Origin: Gammaproteobacteria bacterium HGW-Gammaproteobacteria-15
GTDB lineage: Bacteria > Pseudomonadota > Gammaproteobacteria > Enterobacterales > Alteromonadaceae
Reading direction: 5' to 3'
DNA: 64,000 nt
Assembly: GCA_002840125.1 (NCBI GenBank)
Contig: PGZF01000002.1
Span: 186,001 to 250,000, forward strand
Shown: positions 27,606 to 35,409 of the stretch, one piece after another
Layout of the letters: each line of letters opens with the position of its first letter
Position numbering within the stretch: position 1 is the stretch's first letter
Made by a program: the position numbers and the translations under genes
Notes under the pieces: generated by a model
Database searches by the model: none
What the model was told of the DNA's origin: nothing
The model's input: only the letters and a program-made list of their open reading frames with translations

Positions 27606-27678
27606 CGCCACGCGCGGGCTAAGCGTAAAGCAGTCAAGCCCGTCATCATACCGGTGCCTACCTCTAAATACACTTACT

Positions 27679-27755
27679 TAAAGGTAACCTTTATATGTTG
27701 ACTTTACAGGTTATCAAGTTTAGAGTAACCTCTAAATTGATATTTAGATGGTTAC
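27679..27755. promoter_or_regulatory. Two strong palindromes upstream of the periplasmic alpha/beta hydrolase
   Basis: TAAAGGT-A-ACCTTTA (27679-27693) is perfect. GTAACC-TCTAAAT (27725-27737) pairs with ATTTAGA-T-GGTTAC (27742-27755), 13 bp with one extra base. The motif ACCTCTAAAT occurs at 27660 and again at 27728. The second palindrome would overlap or follow the promoter, ending 10 bp before the ATG at 27766, the usual place for a repressor operator. Confidence 0.6.
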
Positions 27756-27765
27756 TAGGTTATTT

Positions 27766-28716
27766 ATGAAATCAAAAACAATTCCAGCGATGTTACTTGC
27801 TAGCGGCATGGTTAGTGGTGTGGCAGTAGCTGATCTGAGCAATAATGCTACTAAGCCAAATGTGCGTTTTAGCTATGAGCAAGTCGAAAATGTCAATATT
27901 TTCTACCGAGAGGTTGGCAGTAAAGATTCACCAACCATTCTTATGTTACACGGCTATGCGGCGTCTTCTTTTATGTGGCGTGATGTCATCGAGGCATTAT
28001 CTGGTGACTATCATGTTATCGCTTTGGATTTGCCTGCTTTTGGCTTTACGGAATCTCCTGCAAGAGAAGACTATGAGTACACCTTTGCCAACCTGGCAAA
28101 TACCGTAGATAAATTTATCAAGCAAAAAGGCATTACCTCTTTTGCCATTGCAGTTCACGATTACGGAGCCCCCGTCGGTTGGCGCTTGGCACTGAAAAAT
28201 CCTGGTAAAGTGACAGCGATCATCTCTCAAAATGGCAATGCTTACGAAGAAGGTTTGGCCGACGGCTGGGGACCTATCAAAAAATATTGGCAAGATCCTT
28301 CCAGCGAAAATAGAGCAGCCCTAAGCGATTTCCCAACCCCGGAATCAATTAAGTGGCAATACGTGGAAGGGGTGCCTGATTTAACCAAAGTTTCGCCTGA
28401 CGGCTACACCCTGGAAGGACTACACGTATCAAAGCCCGGCATGGCCGATATTCAGTTGGACTTGCTACTTGATTATAAGTCCAACGTAGAACAGTATCCG
28501 CAATACCAGGCATATTTCCGTAAATACCAGCCGCCACTTCTTGCAGTTTGGGGAAAGAACGATCCTTTCTTCTCACCAGAAGGTGCGCAAGCCTGGAAGA
28601 GAGATATCCCTAAGGCTGAAATCCACTTTTTTGATACTGGTCACTTTGCATTGGAGACCCACCAATCAGAGATAATTCCGGTGATCAAAGATTTTCTCCA
28701 ACGCAATTTAAAGTAA
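27766..28716 (+). CDS. Periplasmic alpha/beta hydrolase of the haloalkane dehalogenase/epoxide hydrolase type
   Basis: A 316-residue protein when started at ATG 27766 (TAGG upstream); the ATG at 27748 lies inside the palindrome. A signal peptide (about 1-23, ending GVAVAD) is followed by the HGYAASSFMWRDV oxyanion motif, the Asp nucleophile in VHDYGAPVGWRLA, the acid region WGKNDPFF and the base His in DTGHFALE. An Asp nucleophile points to dehalogenase or epoxide hydrolase chemistry rather than esterase. It is divergent from promoter module B but has its own operator region and low-G+C style. Confidence 0.87.
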   Translation: MKSKTIPAMLLASGMVSGVAVADLSNNATKPNVRFSYEQVENVNIFYREVGSKDSPTILMLHGYAASSFMWRDVIEALSGDYHVIALDLPAFGFTESPAREDYEYTFANLANTVDKFIKQKGITSFAIAVHDYGAPVGWRLALKNPGKVTAIISQNGNAYEEGLADGWGPIKKYWQDPSSENRAALSDFPTPESIKWQYVEGVPDLTKVSPDGYTLEGLHVSKPGMADIQLDLLLDYKSNVEQYPQYQAYFRKYQPPLLAVWGKNDPFFSPEGAQAWKRDIPKAEIHFFDTGHFALETHQSEIIPVIKDFLQRNLK

Positions 28717-28878
28717 CTAAATCACGGCGGTGATGGGGCAGTTTCATACCCCTTTGGGGTAAGGGGTAAAAGACCATGGCCTGCTGGTATGTTGAAAGAT
28801 ACCAACAGGCTACCTCTGTCGGGGTATGCGCCTAAACAGGTGATGTAATCTGTTCTAGTGTTCTAGTGTTCTAGTGTT
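28717..28878. other. Intergenic hairpins between convergent genes
   Basis: TACCCC-TTT-GGGGTA (28747-28761) is perfect. CCTGCTGGTAT (28780-28790) pairs with ATACCAACAGG (28799-28809) with one mismatch. They probably end transcription from both sides, though T-runs are short. Confidence 0.45.
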
Positions 28879-28891
28879 CTAGTGTTTTAGG
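28852..28891. repeat. Octamer tandem repeat GTTCTAGT x4 plus one degenerate unit
   Basis: Four exact 8-nt units at 28852-28883 are followed by GTTTTAGG. On the minus strand the stop codon TAG of the PD40 lipoprotein gene lies in the unit nearest the gene. Such arrays change length by replication slippage. Confidence 0.85.
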
Positions 28892-29850
28892 GGAAGTCTG
28901 GGTTGATAGAGGGGATGAGTAAAAAAGTTATCTTCGCCAAATGTAAGCTGTTCTTTCTTGAGAGTTTTAAGGTTGATTTTGAACAGATTCATATTTGGAT
29001 TATTGCCAGATAACATATCGCTCTCAGGTTTACTTGCTCCGCTGTACACCACTGATTCCCCATCTAAAGAAAATGAAGGTGTTAACTCAGTCAAGCCTGC
29101 CGAATTTGTAATATTTCTCATATTCTTACCGTCAATACCAATCGTATAAATATCGCCATCTAATGCAAAACACATCAATGTTCCATCAGGCGAAATATCG
29201 GGGAATATTCCAATGGTTGAAACACTCTTCATACTCATACCTTCAATAGACAACAGAAACTTGTAACCTGGTCTGCCCGGCTCAATTACATATACATTTT
29301 TGAAAGTTGAATTTGCAACATCAAGGTCCTCGTCTACATTGGAAAAAAAAGCGATTCTACCGTCAGGAAAAACGGTTGGGAAAATCTCCCAGCTTGGTGA
29401 GTTGGTAAGGTTTTTTAGATCTGAACCGTCTTCTAAACTGTAGATCTCAGCATTGCCATCAATATTTTTTAACACAAAAATGAGTTTTAAATCTTTGTGC
29501 CAATCTAAAACGCCCTCAGGCGACCGTCCTTCCGGTTTCAAAACCAGCCGCCGGTTACTCCCATCCGCGTCTGCAATAAAAGTACCATTAACACCGTCCA
29601 CTATCCCTGTAAAAGCAAATTGCTTACCATCCGGACTCCACACGGTTCTACGATATAAACCGCTGTCAGCGTCTTCAATATGGACTAACGTTTCAATACT
29701 CCCATCAGCCTCATTTAAAACCGAAAGGTTCATGTTCTTTTCATCAAAAAAACCTATGCGGCTGTGTTGACCGTGCTTAGTTGCATCCATCTGAATGCTA
29801 CAACCGCTAATGGCTGCGATGACGATTACTTGCAATATTTTAGCTTTCAT
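28879..29850 (-). CDS. PD40/TolB-like beta-propeller lipoprotein
   Basis: A 323-residue protein with a lipoprotein signal peptide (ISGC lipobox, lipid Cys at residue 17). The rest is a beta-propeller of PD40/WD40-like repeats: TVWSPDGKQFAFTG, IFVLKNIDGNAEIYSLE, VFPDGRIAFFSN, DISPDGTLMCFALDGDIYTI and SFSLDGESVVYSG. These resemble the C-terminal part of TolB and other surface propellers that bind proteins or glycans. Nothing nearby tells the partner. The 3' end runs into an octamer repeat. Base composition is more A/T-rich than its neighbours, suggesting separate acquisition. Confidence 0.8.
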   Translation of the reverse strand: MKAKILQVIVIAAISGCSIQMDATKHGQHSRIGFFDEKNMNLSVLNEADGSIETLVHIEDADSGLYRRTVWSPDGKQFAFTGIVDGVNGTFIADADGSNRRLVLKPEGRSPEGVLDWHKDLKLIFVLKNIDGNAEIYSLEDGSDLKNLTNSPSWEIFPTVFPDGRIAFFSNVDEDLDVANSTFKNVYVIEPGRPGYKFLLSIEGMSMKSVSTIGIFPDISPDGTLMCFALDGDIYTIGIDGKNMRNITNSAGLTELTPSFSLDGESVVYSGASKPESDMLSGNNPNMNLFKINLKTLKKEQLTFGEDNFFTHPLYQPRLPLKH

Positions 29851-29960
29851 AAAGTCACACTTTTATTGTTCAAATTAATCATCAACCCTGCCTGCGCGTG
29901 AGGCGGTAACCACTTTTTTCTGGATATACGACTTGGAGCTGAACGACAAACTCCACTTTT

Positions 29961-31394
29961 TCATGCCCGTCGGATAACCAGATTGCGGATTTCGGTCATG
30001 TCTTCCATGGCAAAACGCACGCCTTCGCGGCCCAGACCTGAGTCCTTGACTCCGCCATAGGGCATATTGTCGACGCGGTAGCTCGGCACGTCGTTGATCA
30101 CCACGCCGCCCACATCAAGATGGTCCCAGGCGTCGAGCACCTTGAACAGATCGCGGGTGAATACGCCCGCTTGCAAACCGAATTTGGAGGCGTTGACCTC
30201 GGCCAGAGCAGCATTAAAATCAGTGAAACTTGACAGCAAAGCGATTGGGCCGAACGCCTCTTCAGTGACGATTCTGGCATCGGCAGGAACGGCTTCGAGC
30301 AAAGTGGCATCAAGCATTGCGCCGTCGCGGCTGCCACCGCAGAGCAGAGTACCACCGGCGGCAACTGCCTCGTTGATCCAGGTCTCGAGCCGCATTGCTT
30401 CCTTGGCATGGATCATCGGGCCGATGAACGTATTGCGCTGCTTGGGGTCGCCAGCCACCAGCGTCTTGGTTCTTGCAACCAGCATATCGCGGAAGCGGTT
30501 GTAGACATCGGCATGGATGATAATGCGCTGCACCCCGATACAGCTCTGCCCGGATTGGTAGAAGGTGCCGAAAATGACGCGTTCGAGCGCATCATCGAGA
30601 TCGGCATCGGCATCGATAATCACCGCAGCATTGCCCCCAAGCTCAAGTACCACCTTTTTCTTGCCGCAGCGGGCCTTGAGATCCCAGCCAACATCGGGCG
30701 ACCCAGTGAACGAAAGCAGTTTGAGTCGCTCGTCGGTGGTAAACAGGTCTGCCCCATCGCGGCTGGCGGGCAGGATGGAGAATGCGCCTTTGGGCAGGTT
30801 GGTTTCGGCAAGCACTTCGCCAATAATGATCGCACCCAACGGGGTGCGGCTCGCCGGTTTCATTACGAACGGGCAGCCCACTGCAAGTGCAGGGGCGATC
30901 TTGTGCGCGGCCAGGTTGAGCGGAAAGTTGAACGGTGAGATGAATGAACAGGGTCCGATGGGAACACGCTTCCAGATGCCCTGGTAGCCTCTGGATCGCG
31001 CCGAGATATCAAGTGGCTGAACCTCGCCGGTCATTCGTACCGACTCTTCGGCAGCGATGCGGAAGGTATCGATCAGTCGGCCGACTTCACCCTCGCTATC
31101 CTTAATCGGTTTGCCTGCCTCGACACACAGCGCGTACGCGAGCTCATCGAAGCGCTCGGTGAAACGTGCGACACAATGGTTAAGCACCGCCTGGCGCTCG
31201 TAGCTCGCCATTCGTGCCATAGGTTCTGCCGCCCGGACTGCACCTGCTATTGCGGCATCGATCGTCGCGGCATCAGCCTGAGCAACGCGAAAAGCGACCT
31301 CGCCGGTGAACTTGTCGGTAACGGCAAGATCGGTATTCGGCTGCTGCGCCACGTTGTTGAGATAGAGCGGATAGATCGACTTGAGGATAGTCAT
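29961..31394 (-). CDS. NAD-dependent aldehyde dehydrogenase paired with ALS copy 2
   Basis: A 477-residue ALDH with PFNFPLNLAAHKIAPALAVG, SFTGSPDVGW, the base Glu in LELGGNAAV, the catalytic Cys in FYQSGQSCIGVQR and the C-terminal PYGGVKDSGLGREG. It is closest in motif style to lactaldehyde/non-phosphorylating glyceraldehyde-3-phosphate dehydrogenases. GGGAG precedes ATG at 31394. It follows the ALS gene by 28 bp, so the two form an operon; the pair may make an aldehyde or ketoacid and oxidise it. The sequence is clearly G+C-rich, as in alphaproteobacteria, which suggests transfer. Confidence 0.9.
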   Translation of the reverse strand: MTILKSIYPLYLNNVAQQPNTDLAVTDKFTGEVAFRVAQADAATIDAAIAGAVRAAEPMARMASYERQAVLNHCVARFTERFDELAYALCVEAGKPIKDSEGEVGRLIDTFRIAAEESVRMTGEVQPLDISARSRGYQGIWKRVPIGPCSFISPFNFPLNLAAHKIAPALAVGCPFVMKPASRTPLGAIIIGEVLAETNLPKGAFSILPASRDGADLFTTDERLKLLSFTGSPDVGWDLKARCGKKKVVLELGGNAAVIIDADADLDDALERVIFGTFYQSGQSCIGVQRIIIHADVYNRFRDMLVARTKTLVAGDPKQRNTFIGPMIHAKEAMRLETWINEAVAAGGTLLCGGSRDGAMLDATLLEAVPADARIVTEEAFGPIALLSSFTDFNAALAEVNASKFGLQAGVFTRDLFKVLDAWDHLDVGGVVINDVPSYRVDNMPYGGVKDSGLGREGVRFAMEDMTEIRNLVIRRA

Positions 31395-31422
31395 GCGAAA
31401 CTCCCGGGAAAAGTGACAAAAA

Positions 31423-33069
31423 TTACAAATTCTTCGACAGCGTCTTGATGTCGATGTTTAGGATCTGATCGTTCTCAGAATAATCAACCGGGCAGTCGAT
31501 CAGATGAACGCCCGGCGTGTCGCGGCAATACGCGAGCAACTGCTTAAGATGCTCTGCGCTTTCGGCACGATGGCCGAACGCACCATAACTTTGCGCGTAC
31601 TTGACGAAATCGGGGTTGCCATAGGTTAGCCCCCAATCTTTGAAGCCCATGTTTGCCTGCTTCCAGCGGATCATTCCATAGCTGTTGTCATTCAAGATCA
31701 GCACGGTAATGTTGAGTTTTAAGCGAACGGCGGTTTCCATTTCCTGACTGTTCATCATAAAGCCGCCATCGCCGCAAATCGCCATCACCTTACGATCAGG
31801 ATAGAGCATGGCCGAAGCCATGGCCGAGGGCAGGCCTGCGCCCATAGTAGCGAGCGCATTATCGAGCAGCACGGTATTGGGGCGGTAAGCCGGATAGTCG
31901 CGCGCGAACCAGATCTTGTACACCCCGTTGTCGAGGCAGATAATACTGTCTTCGGGCATAGCCGCGCGTACCTGGGCGACCAGAAAGGGTGGGAAGATGG
32001 GGAAGCGTGCATCGCCCGAGATAGACGCGGTGTGTGCGACCTGCCCCTTGCGCGCCGCCAGCATCGCGTCGAACGTCCAGCTGCCATTGGGAACGATGTC
32101 CTGCTTGATCTGCCAGATCGCGTTGGCGATGTCGCCGATAACCTCGATCTGCGGAAAGTAGACGGGATCGACCTCGGCGGTTTTTGTCGAGATGTGGATG
32201 ACCGGCGTGCTGCCCGCCCGCATAAAGAAAGGCGGCTTCTCGATCACATCATGGCCAATATTGACGATCAGGTCAGCGGCCTCGACCGCGCGGTGAACAA
32301 AGTCGCCTGCCGACAGCGCTGCGCAGCCGACAAATTTGGGGTGCCGTTCGTCGAGCACACCTTTGCCGAGCTGAGTGGTAAGGAAGGGAATGCCGGTCTT
32401 TTCGATGAACTGCCGCAACATTCGGCAGGTCATGGTGCGGTTGGCGCCTGCGCCGACTACCAGGATTGGCGACTTGGCCTTTTCCAGCGCATGCACCGCA
32501 GCGCGGATCGACTTCACATCGGCATTGGGCCGCCGTGTGTGGCTGCGCTTGAGCGGTACCGACTCGGTCTGCTCGGCGGCAATGTCCTCGGGAAACTCGA
32601 TATGCGTTGCGCCGGGTTTCTCCTCTTCGGCTAGCCGAAAGGCTTCGCGCACACGGCTGGGGAGGTTGTCGGCGCTGGCGAGCTGGTGGGTGAACTTGGT
32701 TAGCGGCTTCATCATGTCGACCACATCGAGGATTTGGAAGCGACCTTGCTTAGATTTCTTGATAGGCTTTTGCCCGGTGACCATCAGGATCGGCATGCCA
32801 CCAAGCTGAGCATAGGCCGCGGCAGTGACCAGATTGGTGGCGCCCGGTCCCAGCGTCGCCATACACACTCCAGCCTTGCCGGTATGCCGGCCATAGGTGG
32901 CGGCCATGAAGCCTGCGCCCTGCTCATGCCGGGTAAGGATCAGCTGGATCTTGGTTGAGCGGCTGAGGCTGTCGAGCATGTCGAGATTTTCCTCGCCGGG
33001 AACCCCGAAAATATACTCCACTTCCTCTTCTTCCAGACATTGGATGAATAGATCAGATGCCTTGCTCAT
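31423..33069 (-). CDS. Thiamine-diphosphate enzyme, acetolactate synthase large-subunit type (copy 2)
   Basis: A 548-residue protein with the same layout as the copy at 9442: catalytic Glu in RHEQGAGFMAATYGR, KPIKKSKQGRFQILDVVD, and the PP domain with GDGGFMMNSQEMETA and NDNSYGM. No regulatory subunit is present. By eye it is about two thirds identical to copy 1, yet much richer in G+C, so the two were probably acquired separately and not by recent duplication. It is first in an operon with the ALDH at 29961-31394. Confidence 0.85.
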   Translation of the reverse strand: MSKASDLFIQCLEEEEVEYIFGVPGEENLDMLDSLSRSTKIQLILTRHEQGAGFMAATYGRHTGKAGVCMATLGPGATNLVTAAAYAQLGGMPILMVTGQKPIKKSKQGRFQILDVVDMMKPLTKFTHQLASADNLPSRVREAFRLAEEEKPGATHIEFPEDIAAEQTESVPLKRSHTRRPNADVKSIRAAVHALEKAKSPILVVGAGANRTMTCRMLRQFIEKTGIPFLTTQLGKGVLDERHPKFVGCAALSAGDFVHRAVEAADLIVNIGHDVIEKPPFFMRAGSTPVIHISTKTAEVDPVYFPQIEVIGDIANAIWQIKQDIVPNGSWTFDAMLAARKGQVAHTASISGDARFPIFPPFLVAQVRAAMPEDSIICLDNGVYKIWFARDYPAYRPNTVLLDNALATMGAGLPSAMASAMLYPDRKVMAICGDGGFMMNSQEMETAVRLKLNITVLILNDNSYGMIRWKQANMGFKDWGLTYGNPDFVKYAQSYGAFGHRAESAEHLKQLLAYCRDTPGVHLIDCPVDYSENDQILNIDIKTLSKNL

Positions 33070-33149
33070 ATTGAGATTCCTCTATATCGCGTTTCGTCTT
33101 GTGGTGTCTGTTCGGGGATTGCAATAAACATACTCACCTCTTTTAATCG

Positions 33150-34100
33150 CTAATCTACTGAGATTGCAATCTTGCCTTTTCTGTTTCCTGTCTCGATGAG
33201 ATCATGGGCGGACACTATTTCGCTTAACTTCATAACGCGTTCAATAATAGGCTTTACCCCACCGGCATCGACCACTTTGGCAAGTTCAGTAAGCCTTTTC
33301 GCAGACTGAGTGGTAAAAACAAAATGGATCTCTGCGTTTACTTGCCAGCCATTAATCAGGTTTTGCGGTTCAGACATATCGACAATGGATACTATTCTCC
33401 CTGACGGCGCCAGTAAGGAAAGACTGTTTTCTATTGTTTTTTGGCCGACGGTATCCAGAATAATGTCAAAACCAGAGGCATAATCACGGCGAAGATCTTC
33501 ATACAACGACGCTTGGCGGTAATCGTAACTGACATCTGCTCTCAGCATCGCCACAAACTCTTTGTTATGCAGACCTGCTGTAGTGACGACATGAGCACCA
33601 AAGAACTTTGCAATCTGAATTGCATAGACACCGACACCACCGGCGCCGCCATGAATGAGGACTTTATCACCCGCCTTTAAGCGGCCCCTTTCCATCAAAC
33701 ACTCCCATGCGGTACCCGCGGCTAACGGTAAAGTGGCGGCTTGCTCAAAAGAAATGCTTTTAGGTTTCCTGGCAACTATGGAGGCTTTCTCGACATGATG
33801 CGTGGCATAGCTACCTTCGTTTTCAAGTAGCCGCGGAACATAGAACACTTCATCTCCTACATGAAGACCATCAACATCTTTGCCAACTTTCTCAATGATG
33901 CCAGCGCAATCAACACCCAGTCTTGCCGGTAATGCAACAATGCTTGCATAATCTCCCCGTCGGGTCTGTATATCAACAGGGTTTACGGATGCCGCTTTTA
34001 CTCTGACCAGGACTTCATCGTCTGCCGGGGTAGGGGTGGGTTGCTCGACCAGTTTCATCACGTTTGAAGCGCCAAATTGCTCGATTATTACGGCTTTCAT
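33150..34100 (-). CDS. Zinc-independent NADPH:quinone oxidoreductase (MDR family)
   Basis: A 316-residue medium-chain dehydrogenase/reductase. The N-terminal GroES-like domain has VKAASVNPVDIQTRRGDY, and the Rossmann domain has [23 protein letters not shown]. The zinc-ligand residues of true alcohol dehydrogenases are absent, as in quinone oxidoreductases. GGAG precedes ATG at 34100. It is a paralogue of the enzymes at 38117 and 44864. A direct-repeat operator candidate lies 55-80 bp upstream. Confidence 0.9.
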   Translation of the reverse strand: MKAVIIEQFGASNVMKLVEQPTPTPADDEVLVRVKAASVNPVDIQTRRGDYASIVALPARLGVDCAGIIEKVGKDVDGLHVGDEVFYVPRLLENEGSYATHHVEKASIVARKPKSISFEQAATLPLAAGTAWECLMERGRLKAGDKVLIHGGAGGVGVYAIQIAKFFGAHVVTTAGLHNKEFVAMLRADVSYDYRQASLYEDLRRDYASGFDIILDTVGQKTIENSLSLLAPSGRIVSIVDMSEPQNLINGWQVNAEIHFVFTTQSAKRLTELAKVVDAGGVKPIIERVMKLSEIVSAHDLIETGNRKGKIAISVD

Positions 34101-34154
34101 GTTTTTCTCCGGAATATGAGTTTTCCGCAGTCTAAAAAAAATGTCCTTTAATGA

Positions 34155-34178
34155 ATATTATCTAAATGGATATTATCT
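34155..34178. promoter_or_regulatory. Direct repeat ATATTATCT upstream of the quinone oxidoreductase
   Basis: ATATTATCT occurs at 34155-34163 and 34170-34178, 15 bp apart, and encloses TCTAAATGGAT. The same TCTAAATnGAT core lies at 14111 and 27732. It sits about 55 bp upstream of the start at 34100 on the minus strand and is a good operator candidate. Confidence 0.5.
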
Positions 34179-34226
34179 GAACGTATACTGCCGCATCACT
34201 ACCTGCCCCTTAAGGCCAGTTCAGCT

Positions 34227-34568
34227 TCAGCTATTCCGTGCTAATGCTTTCGCATCTTCGCCTGCTAGAATTTTCAGCGGGCTGCTGCTGTCATTGGCTG
34301 CTTGCCATATGGCGCAGATGACATCGTCGGGGTGAGTAATGAGATTATCATTCCTTGCTTTAAAAACGGATTGGGCAAATGCTGCATAGGGCTGCGGAAT
34401 CGCGGTGGCCATCCTGGATTTTGAGTTTTCGCTGAACCGGGTTGCGGGTGCACGGCCGGGTAAAACCAGATTAACGCGGATATTAAATTGCGCTAATTCA
34501 ATGGCTAAGGACTCGGTAAAGGCATTTATCGCTGCTTTACTGGCGGTATAAACAGAAAGTAACGTCAT
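34227..34568 (-). pseudogene. Short-chain dehydrogenase/reductase, N-terminally truncated
   Basis: The 113 codons begin at the active site: SVYTASKAAINAFTESLAIEL holds the Tyr-x3-Lys pair, then NIRVNLVLPG. The nucleotide-binding first half (about 140 residues with the TGxxxGxG motif) is missing, and an in-frame TAA stands right before the ATG at 34568. It meets, head to head, an AraC gene that lacks its own N-terminus. One deletion through a divergent promoter region explains both. Confidence 0.8.
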
Positions 34569-35303
34569 TTAACCGCAGGCGATTTTGTGCTGATACCGGA
34601 AGCCTTCGATTTTACGTTTAGCAGTACAGCTCCTGCTACAGGCGATGACGTACATTCCCTGCCTGAAGCCATTTCAGCCGGCAGATTTAGGGTAGGGGAC
34701 AAAGATCAGGCAGCGAATGTGCAGTTGTTGGTGGGGCATTGTCGGTTTGATTCGCTGGACGCCAAGATCCTGGTTGCTTTGCTGCCGAAGTTAGTGCATA
34801 TCCGCAATGCGACCAGGCTTACCAGGCTGGTAGAAATGCTGATAGAAGAATCTTTAGCCCGCCCACCCGGCTATGTACAAGTCGTGGGTCACCTGTTGGA
34901 AGTTTTACTGATTGAAGCCTTCAGAACCAAAATTAATACGCCGGCGGTGCCGGGCCTGCTGTTGGGGCTAGCAGATGAACGAATTTCAAAAGCCATACGA
35001 GCAATACATCAGGATATCAGTCAGACAAAAACTGTCGCGCAATTAGCTAAAGTGGCAGCGCTTTCGCGCTCAGCATTTTTCTGTCGGTTTAAACAGGCTG
35101 TTGGGATCCCCCCTATGGAATACCAGGTGGCATGGCGCATGACGATTGCAAAAGACTTGTTAAAGACGCAATTGTACTCAATGGCGCAAATAGCTGAGCG
35201 AGTTGGATATAGGTCGGCCAGTGCTTTTAGTCTCGCATTTACAAATTACACCGGCACCTCGCCTTCGAAATTTCAGCATATGGCTGAATTGACAGCCAGC
35301 TAA
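34569..35303 (+). pseudogene. AraC family regulator, N-terminally truncated
   Basis: The frame enters at LTAGDFVLIPEAFDFTF, a cupin_6 segment (usual form AGDxxLLPxG) normally found about 60-70 residues into this family. The C-terminal two-HTH AraC domain is complete (ISKAIRAIHQDISQTKTVAQLAKVA, RVGYRSASAFSLAF). A GTG at 34587 could start translation of a 238-residue product, so a truncated DNA-binding protein might still be made. An in-frame TAA at 34560 closes the frame upstream. See the SDR fragment at 34227. Confidence 0.8.
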
Positions 35304-35409
35304 GAAAATCGATGCATTAATCGCGGATGCTACTGCGCAAGCATTAGACAATTACAATTCTAAGGTAGATGCATGGAACGAGTGGGCCGCAGCTAACTTT
35401 TTTATATAG
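35293..35409 (+). pseudogene. Unidentified C-terminal gene fragment
   Basis: After the AraC stop, another frame reads KKIDALIADATAQALDNYNS and then KVDAWNEWAAANFFI before TAG at 35407. The composition is that of a real helical protein end, and upstream the frame is closed at 35290 with no start. I cannot name the family. It overlaps the end of the convergent LysR gene by 8 bp. Confidence 0.35.

Larger units (their letters stand above)
27418..27611. repeat. Duplicated sigma-54 promoter module, copy B
   Basis: Counterpart of 23584-23776 with the same order of two activating sites, A/T-rich spacer and -24/-12 promoter, reading towards the NTF2-like gene on the minus strand. Confidence 0.85.

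Noticed and set aside
28852..28891. Possible CRISPR-like or satellite array
   Set aside because: The units are only 8 nt with no spacers and no cas genes; it is a simple tandem repeat.
30408..30987. Overlapping 140-176-codon plus-strand frames
   Set aside because: Antisense to the ALDH gene with typical G+C-driven codon content and no start signals.
32032..32634. 200-codon open frame on the plus strand
   Set aside because: Antisense to the G+C-rich ALS gene; long antisense frames are expected in G+C-rich DNA.
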